From: Pithys albifrons albifrons
Lineage: Eukaryota > Chordata > Aves > Passeriformes > Thamnophilidae
Direction: 5' to 3'
NCBI RefSeq assembly: GCF_047495875.1
Contig: NC_092471.1
Location: forward strand, 18,807,001-18,871,000
Length of the DNA: 64,000 bases
Under the pieces are notes generated by a model that worked only from the letters and a program-made list of their open reading frames with translations, searched no databases and had not been told where the DNA came from. Each line of letters opens with the position of its first letter. The first letter of the stretch is position 1. A program made the translations under genes and the position numbers. Shown here piece after piece: positions 1-12,200 of the stretch.

Positions 1-2091
1 TCTATGTTAAAATAAGCTTTCTAACTTTACACTGGACAAGTTCTTAGGAAGTTAGGTAATGCTGACTCTAAAAACAGGCAGTTTTAAGCAACCCCCCATG
101 ATTTGGCATCTATTTAAAGTATTTATTTGTACCAGAGGGACCAAAAAGCTTTTAAAATCTTTGTGTTTGCTCCTTTCTTTTTTCCTCATGTGTTTTATTT
201 AACATTAGCCTTTATGCACAGTTGGTGTAAGTGATCTGTGCATGCAGGTCCAGGTTTGGAGCAACTGCCTTGAAAATCTGGGTTGGGGGCTCTGTTAAAG
301 ACAAATGGTTGGAGCCCTCTTCTTTTTCAGGCAGATTTTCTAGCAAAGTTCAGGTCATGGTTGGAAAGATCTGGTTGCTGTGTAGTTCTAAACACCAACT
401 GGTTGTAGTTTCAGTGTGATGCTGCCACATAACAGTGGCCCTTTGTGGAGAACTCTGATACAGAGAGGGGCAGATCAATAACTGAGACATTCAGAGGTTT
501 CCCAAGGCCCTGAGTTGCTCACAGTTGCAAGGGTTTTGTTCTAACATGGAAAAAGACAGATTTGCTGGAATGAAATGCATCACTTGGTCTTGTAAAGTAC
601 TTGGCATGTTGTGAAATACCTGAAATGCTCAAGGAATAAAAGTTCTTCCACGTTGCCCTCTGTAAAGGTGATAGCAAAGAGTGGAAATACTACTTAGAAG
701 GATATTTTAAACCCTAAATCATGCTGTGAGGTGAATTTTTCACCACATCACTTGGGCTACTGTAAAACATCTCACCATCGGGAATTTTTAAAGCTATTTG
801 GATGGAATTTTAGTTCTTTAAGTCCTTTAACTCTTCCATTTAGTTTGGTTCTAACAATTTATCTCCTGTGTGGGCAGCATCAAAGCAAGACATGGATGAC
901 CAGTTGCCTTCCTGCTTTTTGACATGATTTTTCCATGAACAGAGTCCTGAAATCTCTTTAACTCCTTGTGTTGCAAACTTTTTTGAGTTGATGCACCTTG
1001 ACCTTCCATTTTTTAAGATGCTCATTTCTAGTTCTCTCTTAATTTCCTGAGGTGGTTACAGAAAGGTCCTGTAGATACCTCACATGAAAACAGTAATATT
1101 TAATGAGACTTTTAGTAGTTTTGTCTATTTTGATAATCTTGCCTATTTTGTGTTGTATGCCAATTTATTTGGTAAGTTTAATTAGTGTGGTATTTGTTTT
1201 CTAGGTCCCTAACAAGCATGTGAGTGAGGCTCTATCCCAATTCCTCTGTTTGCTCAGCTTGCATGTTTATTTTCCTTATTTTCCAATAAGTTGTAACTGT
1301 TGTTCTGTGCTGTTTGAAACAGTATAAATTCCTGTTGATGTATCTGTAACCTGTAACCCTCAGCTGTGTGAGTTGAACTGTTTCAGTCAGCGCAGTGATT
1401 GTTGAACTCACTCTGCTGAAGTGGCCACACCAGATGTTGGTGAGCACTGGCTGGGCCTCTGAGTGCCACTCACCCAAACAGTCTGTGCTCTGGAGGCACA
1501 TCTGTGTGCTTTGTTGGGTTAGTTCAAGTATTTTGCTGTCATTTTTGGATTCATTTAAAATATTTTGCTCTGGGTGCTCTGGAGATGCAGAATCTCATGC
1601 CCAGAATGTGTGTGGACTGGCAGACCCAGGGTTTGTGTCACTGCCTTGGAGCCCCAGCCTCATCCCAGGCAGCTGGGCCTTGAATTTCAGAGGAGCAGCT
1701 GCAGAGCTGTGGGTTGGGTGATGTGGGGCTATCTCAGTGTCCCTCCCTCCCAGCTGCCCCTGGGGGTGCCCCTGGGGGTGCTTATCACTGAGTGGCACTG
1801 CCCTCAGGCAGGGCTGGGGGACTGCTCGCTGCATTCCCTGTTCCAGGCAGTCCATTAGAAACAGGCCATAGTTACTGATTATATTAGTAATTCATAATAT
1901 ATTATTTATTTTATTTCATGGCCTTGGCACCCCTCCCTTCTCAGGATGAGCACTGCTGTGTCTCCAGAACTTTTGCTTTTGTGACAATCCCTTAATTACT
2001 TTTGATGTGCATTCCCAGTATCCCTGTATCCTTGTCTCTGCCTTCCCTTGCTGTTCCCAGCAGCCTCAGTCTTTCACACCATCCCTGCTTG
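1..2091 (+). other. Intron of the USP12-like gene (5' part)
   Basis: A+T-rich unique sequence upstream of the Cys-box exon. I searched for the two missing N-terminal exons (segments equivalent to GANASALEKE and PVNEHYFGLVN) and saw neither, so this is most likely intron 2. No RNA gene or interspersed repeat was recognised. Confidence 0.6.
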
Positions 2092-2907
2092 TATTTCCCC
2101 AGTAAATGAACTGTATTTCCCCAGTAAGTGAACTCTATTTCCTCAGGAAATGAACTCTGTATTTGCCCAGTAAATGAACTCTTATTTCCTCAGGAAATGA
2201 ACTCTTTATTTCCCCAGGAAGTGAACTGTATTTCCCCAGTAAATGAACTCTATTTCCCCACTAGGTGAACTCCATTTCCCCAGTAAATGAACTCCATTTC
2301 CCCAGTAAATGAACTCTATTTCCCCACTAGGTGAACTCTGTATTTCCCCAGTAAATGAACTCTGTATTTGCCCAGTAAATGAACTCTGTTTCTTCAGGAA
2401 ATGAACTCTTTATTTCCCCACTAAATGAACTGTATTTCCCCACTAAGTGAACTCTATTTCCCCAGTAAATGAACTCTGTATTTGCCCAGTAAATGAACTT
2501 TGTTTCTTCAGGAAATGAACTCTTTATTTCCCCACTAAATGAACTGTATTTCCCCAGTAAGTGAACTCTGTTTCCCCACTAAGTGAACTCTGTATTTCCC
2601 CATTAAGTGATCTCTATATCCCCAGTAAGTTAACTCTGTTTCCTCAGGAAATGAACTCTGTATTTCCCCACTAAATGAACTGTATTTCCCCAGTAAATGA
2701 ACTCTGTATTTCCCCAGTAAATGAACTCTGTATTTCCCCACTAAGTGAACTCTGTTTCCCCACTAAGTGAACTGTTTCCCCACTAAGTGAACTCTGTATT
2801 TCCCCACTGAGTGAACTCTGTTTCCTCAGTAAATGAACTCTGCATTTTCCCAGTAAGTGAACTGTATTTCCCCAGCAAATGACCTCTGCATTTCCCCAGC
2901 AATTAAC
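2092..2907. repeat. Minisatellite, 22-25 bp unit, USP12-like intron
   Basis: More than 30 tandem copies of a unit close to TATTTCCCCAGTAAATGAAC plus CTCTG, with variants CCAGGAAATGA and CCACTAAGTGA. Unit length varies between 22 and 25 bp. The array stops about 115 bp before the acceptor of the exon at 3025. Each unit holds a CCCAG like a weak 3' splice site. The - strand ORFs over it are repeat artefacts. Confidence 0.95.
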
Positions 2908-3024
2908 CCTGACACGCAGCATTCCCAGTGCCCCAGTGTGTCCCTCTGAGCGAGCAGCCTCTGTCCCTGCTGTTGGCAGCCCTGCTACAAGGCCGTTTAT
3001 TCTCCTCTCTTCTGTTTTGACCAG

Positions 3025-3238
3025 TTCGGCAATACCTGCTACTGCAACTCAGTCTTACAGGCACTTTATTTTTGTCGTCCATTTCGGGAAAAAGTGTTGG
3101 CATACAAGGTGCAGCCCCGAAAGAAGGAGAGCCTCCTGACCTGCCTCTCTGATCTCTTCAACAGTATTGCCACGCAAAAGAAGAAGGTGGGAGTCATCCC
3201 ACCCAAGAAATTTATATCCAGACTGAGGAAGGAAAATG
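3025..3238 (+). CDS. USP12-like exon with catalytic Cys box
   Basis: The acceptor is tctgttttgaccag ending at 3024, after a clear pyrimidine tract. The exon starts in phase 0 with Phe-Gly-Asn-Thr-Cys and ends after the first base of a Glu codon, with donor G|GTAAAT at 3239. It encodes the catalytic Cys, the [15 protein letters not shown] helix and the [17 protein letters not shown] segment, 71 residues plus one base. The USP12 family has an exon boundary at this point. Confidence 0.95.
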
Positions 3239-6200
3239 GTAAATGGGGATATGAGGGATTTTAAGGCTTGGAAAATGTAAATGCAACTTCCTTTGTGAGT
3301 CTGAATTGTCAGGTTTTAACAGGTTTCCTGAAGGGTTTTGTGGTGGGAATTCCAAACCTCTGGGGCTGTACCAGCACTGGGCTGGTCCTCTGAGGGTTAT
3401 CCTGATGTCTTTGTTGCTGGGCTAGCTCAGAGCCTGTGCAGAGCCTTTGCAAAGCCCCAGCATTCCAGTTCCCCACACTGGCAGCCCTGTGGGGCTGTGC
3501 TGCAGTCAGCACACCCCAGGGCACTGCTCCAGGCTGGCCCGGGCCAAACAGGCAGCAGGACTTGGCCAGAGCTGAACCCTGAGGAGACTCAGCCCCTCCC
3601 AGCCTGCCCTCACATTTGTGGTGGGGTGGATTCCTTGCGATGAGACTCAGCCCCTCCTCTCCTGCCCTCACATTTGTGGTGGGGTGGATTCCTTGCGATG
3701 AGACTCAGCCCCTCCTCTCCTGCCCTCACATTTGTGGTGGGATGGATTCCTTGGGATGAGGCTCAGCCCCTCCTATCCTGCCCTCACATTTGTGGTGGGG
3801 TGGATTCCTTGCGATGAGACTCAGCCCCTCCTGTCCTGCCCTCACATTTGTGGTGGGATGGATTCCTTGGGATGAGACTCAGCCCCTCCTTTCCTGCCCT
3901 CACATTTGTGGTGGGATGGATTCCTTGGGATGAGACTCAGCCCCTCCTGTCCTGCCCTCACATTTGTGGTGGGATGGATTCCTTGGGATGAGACTCAGCC
4001 CCTCCTGTCCTGCCCTCACATTTGTGGTGGGATGGATTCCTTGGGATGAGAACTCGCGGTTATTTCCCAGGGCTATTGGTGAGGAAAAGTTCTGGATGTT
4101 GAGTTATCATCTCTGCTTGAACTTGAAAAGATAACAAACTTAGAGTAGGGGATTTTTGCCCCTTGATGCTGGACTTAATGAGCTGATGGCCCAGGGCAAC
4201 ACATCTGAATTTCTTCATTTCTCTCCCTCTCCAAAGAAAAGGAAAAAACCTACAACCCCCCCCCCCCAAACTCCAAACTAATTATGGTTTTCTTCAGTTC
4301 TGAGAAATGCCCAAACTAAGTTTCCTTAATGTTATTTTTCAGCTGTGTGTTTGTTGCAGCCTGAGGATAAACCAAACACCCTTTGTGAGAACAACAAAGG
4401 GCAGTTCTTCAAACCCCCCCAGTGTCACCCCCAGTTGTGTAACAGGGCAGAGGAGGGGCAGGGCATGCACTGAGTGCTACAAGCATTTTAACTTGGGGTT
4501 GTGAAGGAACTGCATGTTTTCATTCTTGGTCTCTTCCTTTCCAGAATTATTTGATAATTACATGCAGCAGGATGCACATGAATTCCTGAACTACCTGCTT
4601 AACACTATTGCTGACTTGCTGCAAGAGGAGAAGAAGCAGGAGAAGCAGAATGGGAAGCTGCAGAACGGCAGCGTGGAGAGTGACGAGGGAGACAAGCCTG
4701 ATCTGACGTGGGTCCATGACATCTTCCAAGGAACACTAACCAATGAAACCAGATGTCTTAACTGTGAGGCTGTACGTGCAAACCACACCCAGACCCCTTA
4801 GAGCTCCCCAGGGGCTGCAGCCTCTGCCCCAATGCTGAGCCCCCTTTTTCATTCATTAGGGTGGATGAAATTGCACTCTCCCTATTAAATACAGAGCAGA
4901 GCCTGTTCTGGGAGTGTCTCACCTCTGTGAAGGGGTGTTGCTTAGCAGAGCGTGGTGTTTGCCTTGTTCTCCTCCCTGTTCCCAGCCTGGCAGGCCCCAC
5001 CTGGCTGATCCAAGCTGCCTTTTTGTCTCCTTATTACTGCCTGTGTCAGTGACTGACAGTTCATGTCGTGTTCCTCCATGAGAGCTGCTCCCTCTTTATT
5101 TAACTCAGGGATGAACTGAGTTGCTGTTGCAATTCTCTGCTTGGTGCTGCTCTGTGGCCACTCTTCTCTGAGAGCAAAAAAAGTGCCATGAAATCCAGAA
5201 TTAGAACCACACCACCTTCAGACTAGAAATTTGTAGTTAGTCATATGCTCTGACTTAATAGTTCTAAAAAAATGAAAACCCAGATGGAGATACAAAATAA
5301 AAAAAAAACAAACAGAGAAGTGATTACAACAGAAAGGACCATTCTTGGCATTTTAGATCTAAAGTTACGGCTCTGTGGTGAAGAGAAGCTCTAAAAATGA
5401 CATTAAGAGGGTTCTGTCTCAGGGATTTTGAAATGAAATGTGAGTGTTCCACAAATGGAAAGATGGTTTTCCTCCCTCCTAACCCATTTAATTGAAGAGC
5501 CATCTGCCTGTTCCTGCCTTTCCTCTGAGCTGTGGCTGTTAACACCCTGAAATGCAGCAAAAAGCTGTACCAGTCTGCAGAGCAGAATGGAATGTGGGGA
5601 AAGCTGCTCTGAGGGGTTAAAAACTTGGGTTTGCCACTGAAATAATCCGATGTGTCTTCAGGTCTTGAGGAGGAGAGAGGTTTACTGAGAAAGGCTTTTG
5701 GGTTTGGGTTTTTGTGCCTTATTTCATGGGTGTTGGGGTTTGGATTGTTGTTGGTTTGGGGTTTTATTTAATACTCCTCTTTGGATTTTCACAACACATC
5801 AGATTATTTCTGCATTTTAGTTTGCCTCAAGAAAGGACCTGTATGTGTGTGTATATTTATTTTTTACCACTGAGGGCATTGCACCATTCCAGAGATGGTT
5901 CAAAGAAATCTGCCAGTTCTAAACAGCTACCAAATCCCTCTTATTATTTTTTTTAAGGTTAGTAGCAAAGATGAGGACTTTCTGGATCTCTCGGTTGATG
6001 TGGAACAAAATACATCCATTACACATTGTCTAAGGTAAACAGGATTATTGGGGAAGGGAAGAAACACCTGCCCTTGGTCAGGAGGAAAGAGCCTGGTTTA
6101 GTAGCTCTGTGTGGTAAAATATTGTGGGGTTTCAGTGGTTTTGGTAGTTAATGAGCACTAATGGCATGTAAGATTGATTTTCACTTTCTTTAATGGGCAT

Positions 6201-9200
6201 TTGAATTTGCTCCATCGTACAGTGAGGGTTTATCAAAACTAAACAGGCTCTATTTGGCTTCATGATAAATCCCTGATTATTTTAACATTGTTACAGCATT
6301 TCAGCTGCCTGCTCCTCGTGCTGGGGTGAGGTTTGTTTTCCCTGGGTTGCTCCACGTGTTTGTGTGGTACATCCCAGGCTTAGCAGCTGCTTGGACACTG
6401 GAGCTGCTCCCAGCTCTGGAATTGAGTGCCTGATAATGGAAGTGGAGCTGCTGGGGCTGCAGGATAACCCAGACCTTGGCTGGGCAGTGGCTGCAGAGCT
6501 GAACATCTCATTTCTGCCACCAAAGAAAACATGGAGTGGCTACTGATGCCAGCAAACCTCAGGCACCTCATGGCTGTTTCTTTCCTTTCCTGCCCAGAAA
6601 ATACGCAGTTAGTGCTTGAGGGGCTGATGTTTCCAGGTGTTTCCAGCTGAACATCCCAGGAGTGGGACAAATACACCTGAAATGGGTTTCTGAGCCATGT
6701 GAATAAAAGGAGCTTCATCTTCCATGTGTTGTTTGGGTTTTTTCAGCATTATCAGCTGTAACTTTTACCTGGATGGTCTGGAATATTCCTGCTTATCCCA
6801 CTCTTCTCTCCTGTCCACAGGGGATTTAGTAACACTGAAACTCTATGCAGTGAATATAAGTACTACTGTGAGCAGTGTCGCAGCAAACAGGAGGCACAGA
6901 AGAGGTAAGGGCCAAGTGTTCAGGCTACAGGGCAGTTGTTGGGAAAACACACCTTGTGAAGGCAGTAAAAAGAAAAGGTAAGATTGTTCATGTCTGTCTT
7001 TTTGGTGGGGAAGGGAGTAAGGAAGAGAGGAGAGACCAAGCAACTTTGTGTTGACCTCATCAGAGAAATAAAGAGATTAATTTTGTATTTCTCCCAGGAG
7101 AGTTTATATCTGGTGCTTCCAGACACGCACATTTTGCCCAGTTAGGATTAATCAGCTTACAGGCCCTGCAAACCATCCCATCTGCTTTGTCTGGGAGCAA
7201 TAAGAAAATGAGAAAAATCTTCTTTCTCACCTCAGACTCAGTCACAGCCAGAGCAGTGAGAGATTTATTGCACCTCTTTCTTCCCACTGATGTGATGAAA
7301 AATTGATGTTTTCAGCATAGACTGTTGTCCTGCATTCAGGTGTCAGTTGTGCAGTTAATAATTCAGAATAAATATTGCCTGTTCTCAGTGGAACATAAGT
7401 GGGAAAAAGCAGCACTTTAAAAATCTGACCCACGTTTTTAAGAAGCTTCTCCCTGTTGCTGAGCACAGCTTTGTCAGGGGTGACCTGAACTCCCTGTGCC
7501 TTGCTGAACCCGCTTTTGTGTGCAGGATGAGGGTGAAGAAGCTGCCCATGATCCTGGCCCTGCACCTGAAGAGGTTCAAGTACATGGACCAGCTGCACCG
7601 CTACACGAAGCTGTCCTACCGCGTGGTGTTCCCGCTGGAGCTGCGGCTCTTCAACACCTCGGGCGACGCCACCAACCCCGACAGGATGTACGACCTGGTG
7701 GCTGTGGTGGTGCACTGTGGCAGGTGTGTGGCTGTGCCTGGCACTGGGGGTGCCCCTCTTGCCGTGGGAAGGAGTCTGGGCCCAGAGCATCCCTTGGGAA
7801 TGGTGGTTGGCTGTTGGGGTCACCATTTATGGGGGTGAAGGGGCTGGTCAGAAGAGTGTAGGGGATGACTCTGTGTGTGTGTGTATTTCTTAAGGTTTGC
7901 AGTATTGATAAATGCATCTTTAAGGACTAAGTAGAAGGCCAGTGGGATCCTGGGCTGTATCAAAACTAGCATGGCCAGCAGGCCCAGGACAGTGACCCTT
8001 CCCCTGGACTCTGCGTTGGTGAGGCCACACCTTGAGTGTTGTGTTCAGATCTGGGCCCCTCAGTTCAGGAAAGAGATTGAGGGGCTGGAGCGGAGCCAGA
8101 GAAGAGCAACGAGGCTGGAGAAGGGACTGGAGCACAAGTGCTGTGGGGAGAGGCTGAGGGAGCTGGGGGTGTTCAGGCTGGAGAAGAGGAGGCTCAGAGG
8201 TGACCTCAGCACTGTCTGGAACTGCCTGAAGGGAAGTTCTGGCCAGGTGGGGGTTGGTCTCTTCTCCCAGGCACTCAGCAATAGGACAAGGGGGCACGAT
8301 GGGCTCAAGCTCTGCCAGGGGAAATTGAAGTTGGAGAGCAGAAACAAATTCTTTGCAGAGAGAGTGCTCAGGCATTGGAATGGGCTGCCCAGAGAGGGGG
8401 TGGATTCCCCATTCTTGGAGGTTTTTCAGCTGAGCTTGGCCGTGGCACTGAGTGCCATGATCTGGTAAAGGAACTGGAGTTGGACCAAGGGTTGGACTTG
8501 ATGATATCAGAGGTCTTTTCCAACCCAATCGATTCTATGATTCTGTGACTGGAGAGCTATTTGTAGAATGTGTGATACTTTGTAACTAGTGAAATGTCTT
8601 TATGTATGTTAGGTGAACTGACTAACCAAGAGTGTGCTGGCATGGTATATACAAGAGTAGATAAAAGTGAAGCTGTAGCTAAAAATCAAGTCCTTTGTCT
8701 TCAGTGAGCCTTCTGATCCCACTGCAGCCTGAGTTGTCTCTGCCTCCTCTGACCACCACAAATCTACTTTACCCTGACAGAAGAGATCAGGCACAGCAGC
8801 ATCAGAAGGCTTAGTACTTAGAGTTCATTTTTAGTTACAGCTTCACCTTTTATCTACTCTTCTGTATAACATGCCAGCACACTGTTGGTTAGTCAGTTCA
8901 CCAGCCATACATGGAAACATCCTACTGGTTCCAAGGTATCCCACATCCTACAGGTGGCTCTCTGCTCCTTAAGGCAGCACTCACCAATTACCTCAGGTAT
9001 TGGGAGATCACAAACACACTGGAATGGGCAAAGCACTGGCTGAAAGTGTTTTAAAAAGGTTTCTGTCTTTTTCACTGCTTTTTGCTGGGGTAAATTTTAC
9101 TTTCTGGGTCTGAGGTTTGTCTTTTTGTCAGCTGTCAAATACAGTGGCAATTCAGACAGGCTGTAGCAAAGTAAGAGCAGTCTGGAAAAACACAACAACA

Positions 9201-12200
9201 ACCCAAAAACCTGACCCTGCTTTCCAGGAAAGCTGAATGGAATAAAAACAAATCTGGAAAAGCACTTACTAAAAGAAAATCAAGTCCCATTTCTCCCTGA
9301 AGTTCCTTTACAAGCTGGTGCCATCATGTGGAATAAACTGTGCACTGCTGAGGTTTTAAAAGCCTTGTTTTCTTCATCAACTTTTGTTGTAGTGGCTTTG
9401 CTTCTGTTTTTAGATGCAAAGAAGAAAAAATTTTAAGCACTTTAGGGAAAAAGGTGCTTATGGAAGGCAAAAGAAATGTTTAGAAGTGCCTTCTGGAAGG
9501 GTGGGTTTTAAAGTAATAAGTTATTAGAGCTCACAGATGTTTTGAGATATCTTTGTGAGGAACAAATACAATCAATACTAACATTGCATAGATTTAGTAC
9601 AGCTAAATACAATGACTAAATGTAATACAAACTAGATAATTCTAGGGGATTTCTGTTGTGGTACAACAGTTTTATTTAATTTTTATCATTTTAAGATCTC
9701 ATTCTCTGCATTTTCTTCTGTAGTTCCTGATTTGCCACCCCTGTACCTCCACTTACATATTTTGATAATGCTGATTAAATAACTCAGAGGTATTAAATGC
9801 CTTTGTTTTTACCTGTTATCCTGCACTGGGTTTTTAGGAGTCCTGTGACTCCTCTGGTTTCAGTCCTTACTGGGAACTTACCAAAGGCTTAAGATAAATG
9901 AGATTTTCTAAATAATTGTTTTAAATCTTTTGCCCTGACAGTTTTCATTTGGTTCCTCTAAATAAGGAAGTTCCATGTTGTGTTGGATAATTTGGTTATC
10001 AATAATTCTGGACAGACTGGAAAAGCTAAAGCTGGTGCTAATATTGGTTGTTTTAAAGTCTCATGTAGTTCCTAAAGGAAAACTAAAGCTGGAGAGTGGG
10101 AATATTTTGGTTTTCCACTTGTTCCTGGGCTGTTTTCTCAGGATTTGAGGTCAGTAAATTGTAGTTTTCCATCCATATAGTTTATTATCTCAGTTGCTCT
10201 GGTCTCAGGGCACTCTGCCTGCCTTTACTCTTGGAATAAAGTCATTTTGCTGACCCTACCTTTAAGGTGAGAATCCAGGCAGTGGGATTGGACTGGGAAG
10301 CTGCCACCAGGAAAGTGGGAACAGCAGTCACAGAAAGCCTGAGAATTCAAGAAATACCTCCTGTGCACATGAAATATTTCAGACCTGAGTTAATTCAAAA
10401 GTTAAAGTTCCTGAACAGTGATCAGAATGCCCAGCAGGGGTGAATGCAGCAAAGCAGGGATTGAAATAGCACATTTTAATTGTGGGGGTTTTTTAAAGAT
10501 GTGAAATTGTGTATTTTGATTATATTTTGTCTGCAAGTAGCAGAAGTCAGAAATTTGATTTCAAGCAGTTTGGTAAAAACATTAAGCACCTAAACAGTGT
10601 TGTGGGTAACAGCAGACAACAGGAAGAGCTGGGAAGTGCAGCTGGGATGGCAGAGGGTGGATCCTGTGGGACAGCAGTGGGTGGGTGGGATCCTTTGGGA
10701 CAGCAGTGGGTGGGTGGGATCCAGTGGGACAGCAGTGGGTGGGTGGGATCCTGTGGGACAGCAGTGGGGGATCCTGTGGGACAGCAGTGGGGGATCCTGT
10801 GGGACAGCAGTGGGGAATGCTGTGGGACAGCAGTGGGGCATCCTGTGGAACAGCAGTGGTGGGATCCTGTGGGACAGCAGTGGGTGGGTGGGATCCTGTG
10901 GGCAGTGGTGGGTGGGATCCTGTGGGACAGCAGTGGGTGGGTGGGATCTTGTGGGACAGCAGTGGTGGGTCCTGTGGGACAGCAGTGGGGGGATCCTGTG
11001 GGACAGCAGTGGGTGGGTGGATCGATCATGTGGGACAGCAGTGGGTGGGTGGGATCCTGTGGGACAGCAGTGGTGGGTCCTGTGGGACAGCAGTGGGGGG
11101 ATCCTGTGGGACAGCAGTGGGTGGGATCCTGTGGGACAGCAGTGGTGGATCCTGTGGGACAGCAGTGGGTGGGTGGATCGATCATGTGGGACAGCAGTGG
11201 GTGGGTGGGATCCTGTGGGACAGCAGTGGTGGGTCCTCTGGGACAGCAGTGGGGGATCCTGTGGGACAGCAGTGGGTGGGATCCTGTGGGACAGCAGTGG
11301 GTGGATCGATCATGTGGGACAGCAGTGGGTGGGTGGATCGATCCTGTGGGACAGCAGTGGGTGGATCCTGTGGGACAGCAGTGGGGGATCCTGTGGGACA
11401 GCAGTGGGTGGGATCCTGTGGGACAGCAGTGGGTGGATCGATCATGTGGGACAGCAGTGGGTGGGTGGATCGATCCTGTGGGACAGCAGTGGTGGATCCT
11501 GTGGGACAGCAGTGGGTGGATCCTGTGGGACAGCAGTGGGTGGATCCTGTGGGACAGCAGTGGGTGGATCCTGTGGGACAGCAGTGTGGGATTCTGTGGG
11601 ACAGCAGTGGTGGATCCTGTGGGACAGCAGTGGGTGGATCCTGTGGGACAGCAGTGGGTGGATCCTGTGGGACAGCAGTGTGGGATCCTGTGGGACAGCA
11701 GTGTGGGATTCTGTGGGACAGCAGTGGTGGATCCTGTGGGACAGCAGTGGTGGCTCCTGTGGGACAGCAGTGGGTGGGTGGGATCCTGTGGGACAGCAGT
11801 GGGAAATGCTGTGGGACAGCAGTGGTGGGTCCTGTGGGACAGCAGTGGGGGATCCTGTGGGACAGCATTGGGTGGGTGGATCCTGTGGGACAGCAGTAGG
11901 GAATCCTGTGGGACAGCAGTGGGGAATCCTGTGGGACAGCAGTGGGAAATGCTGTGGGACAGCAGTGGTGGATCCTGTGGGACAGCAGTGGTGGATCCTG
12001 TGGGACAGCAGTGGTGTGTCCTGTGGGACAGCAGTGGGAAATGCTGTGGGACAGCAGTGGGGAATCTTGTGGGACAGCAGTGGGTGGGTGGGATCCTGTG
12101 GGACAGCAGTGGTGGGTCCTGTGGGACAGCAGTGGTGGGTCCTATGGGACAGCAGTGGGTGGGTGGGATCCTGTGGGACAGCAGTGGGTGGATCCTGTGG

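Noticed and set aside
1..3024. Exons 1-2 of the USP12-like gene inside the window
   Set aside because: No sequence matching the expected N-terminal segments with splice sites could be found; they are presumed upstream.
2092..4051. CRISPR-like array interpretation of the regular repeats
   Set aside because: Copies are head-to-tail with no unique spacers, and the context is a eukaryotic intron.
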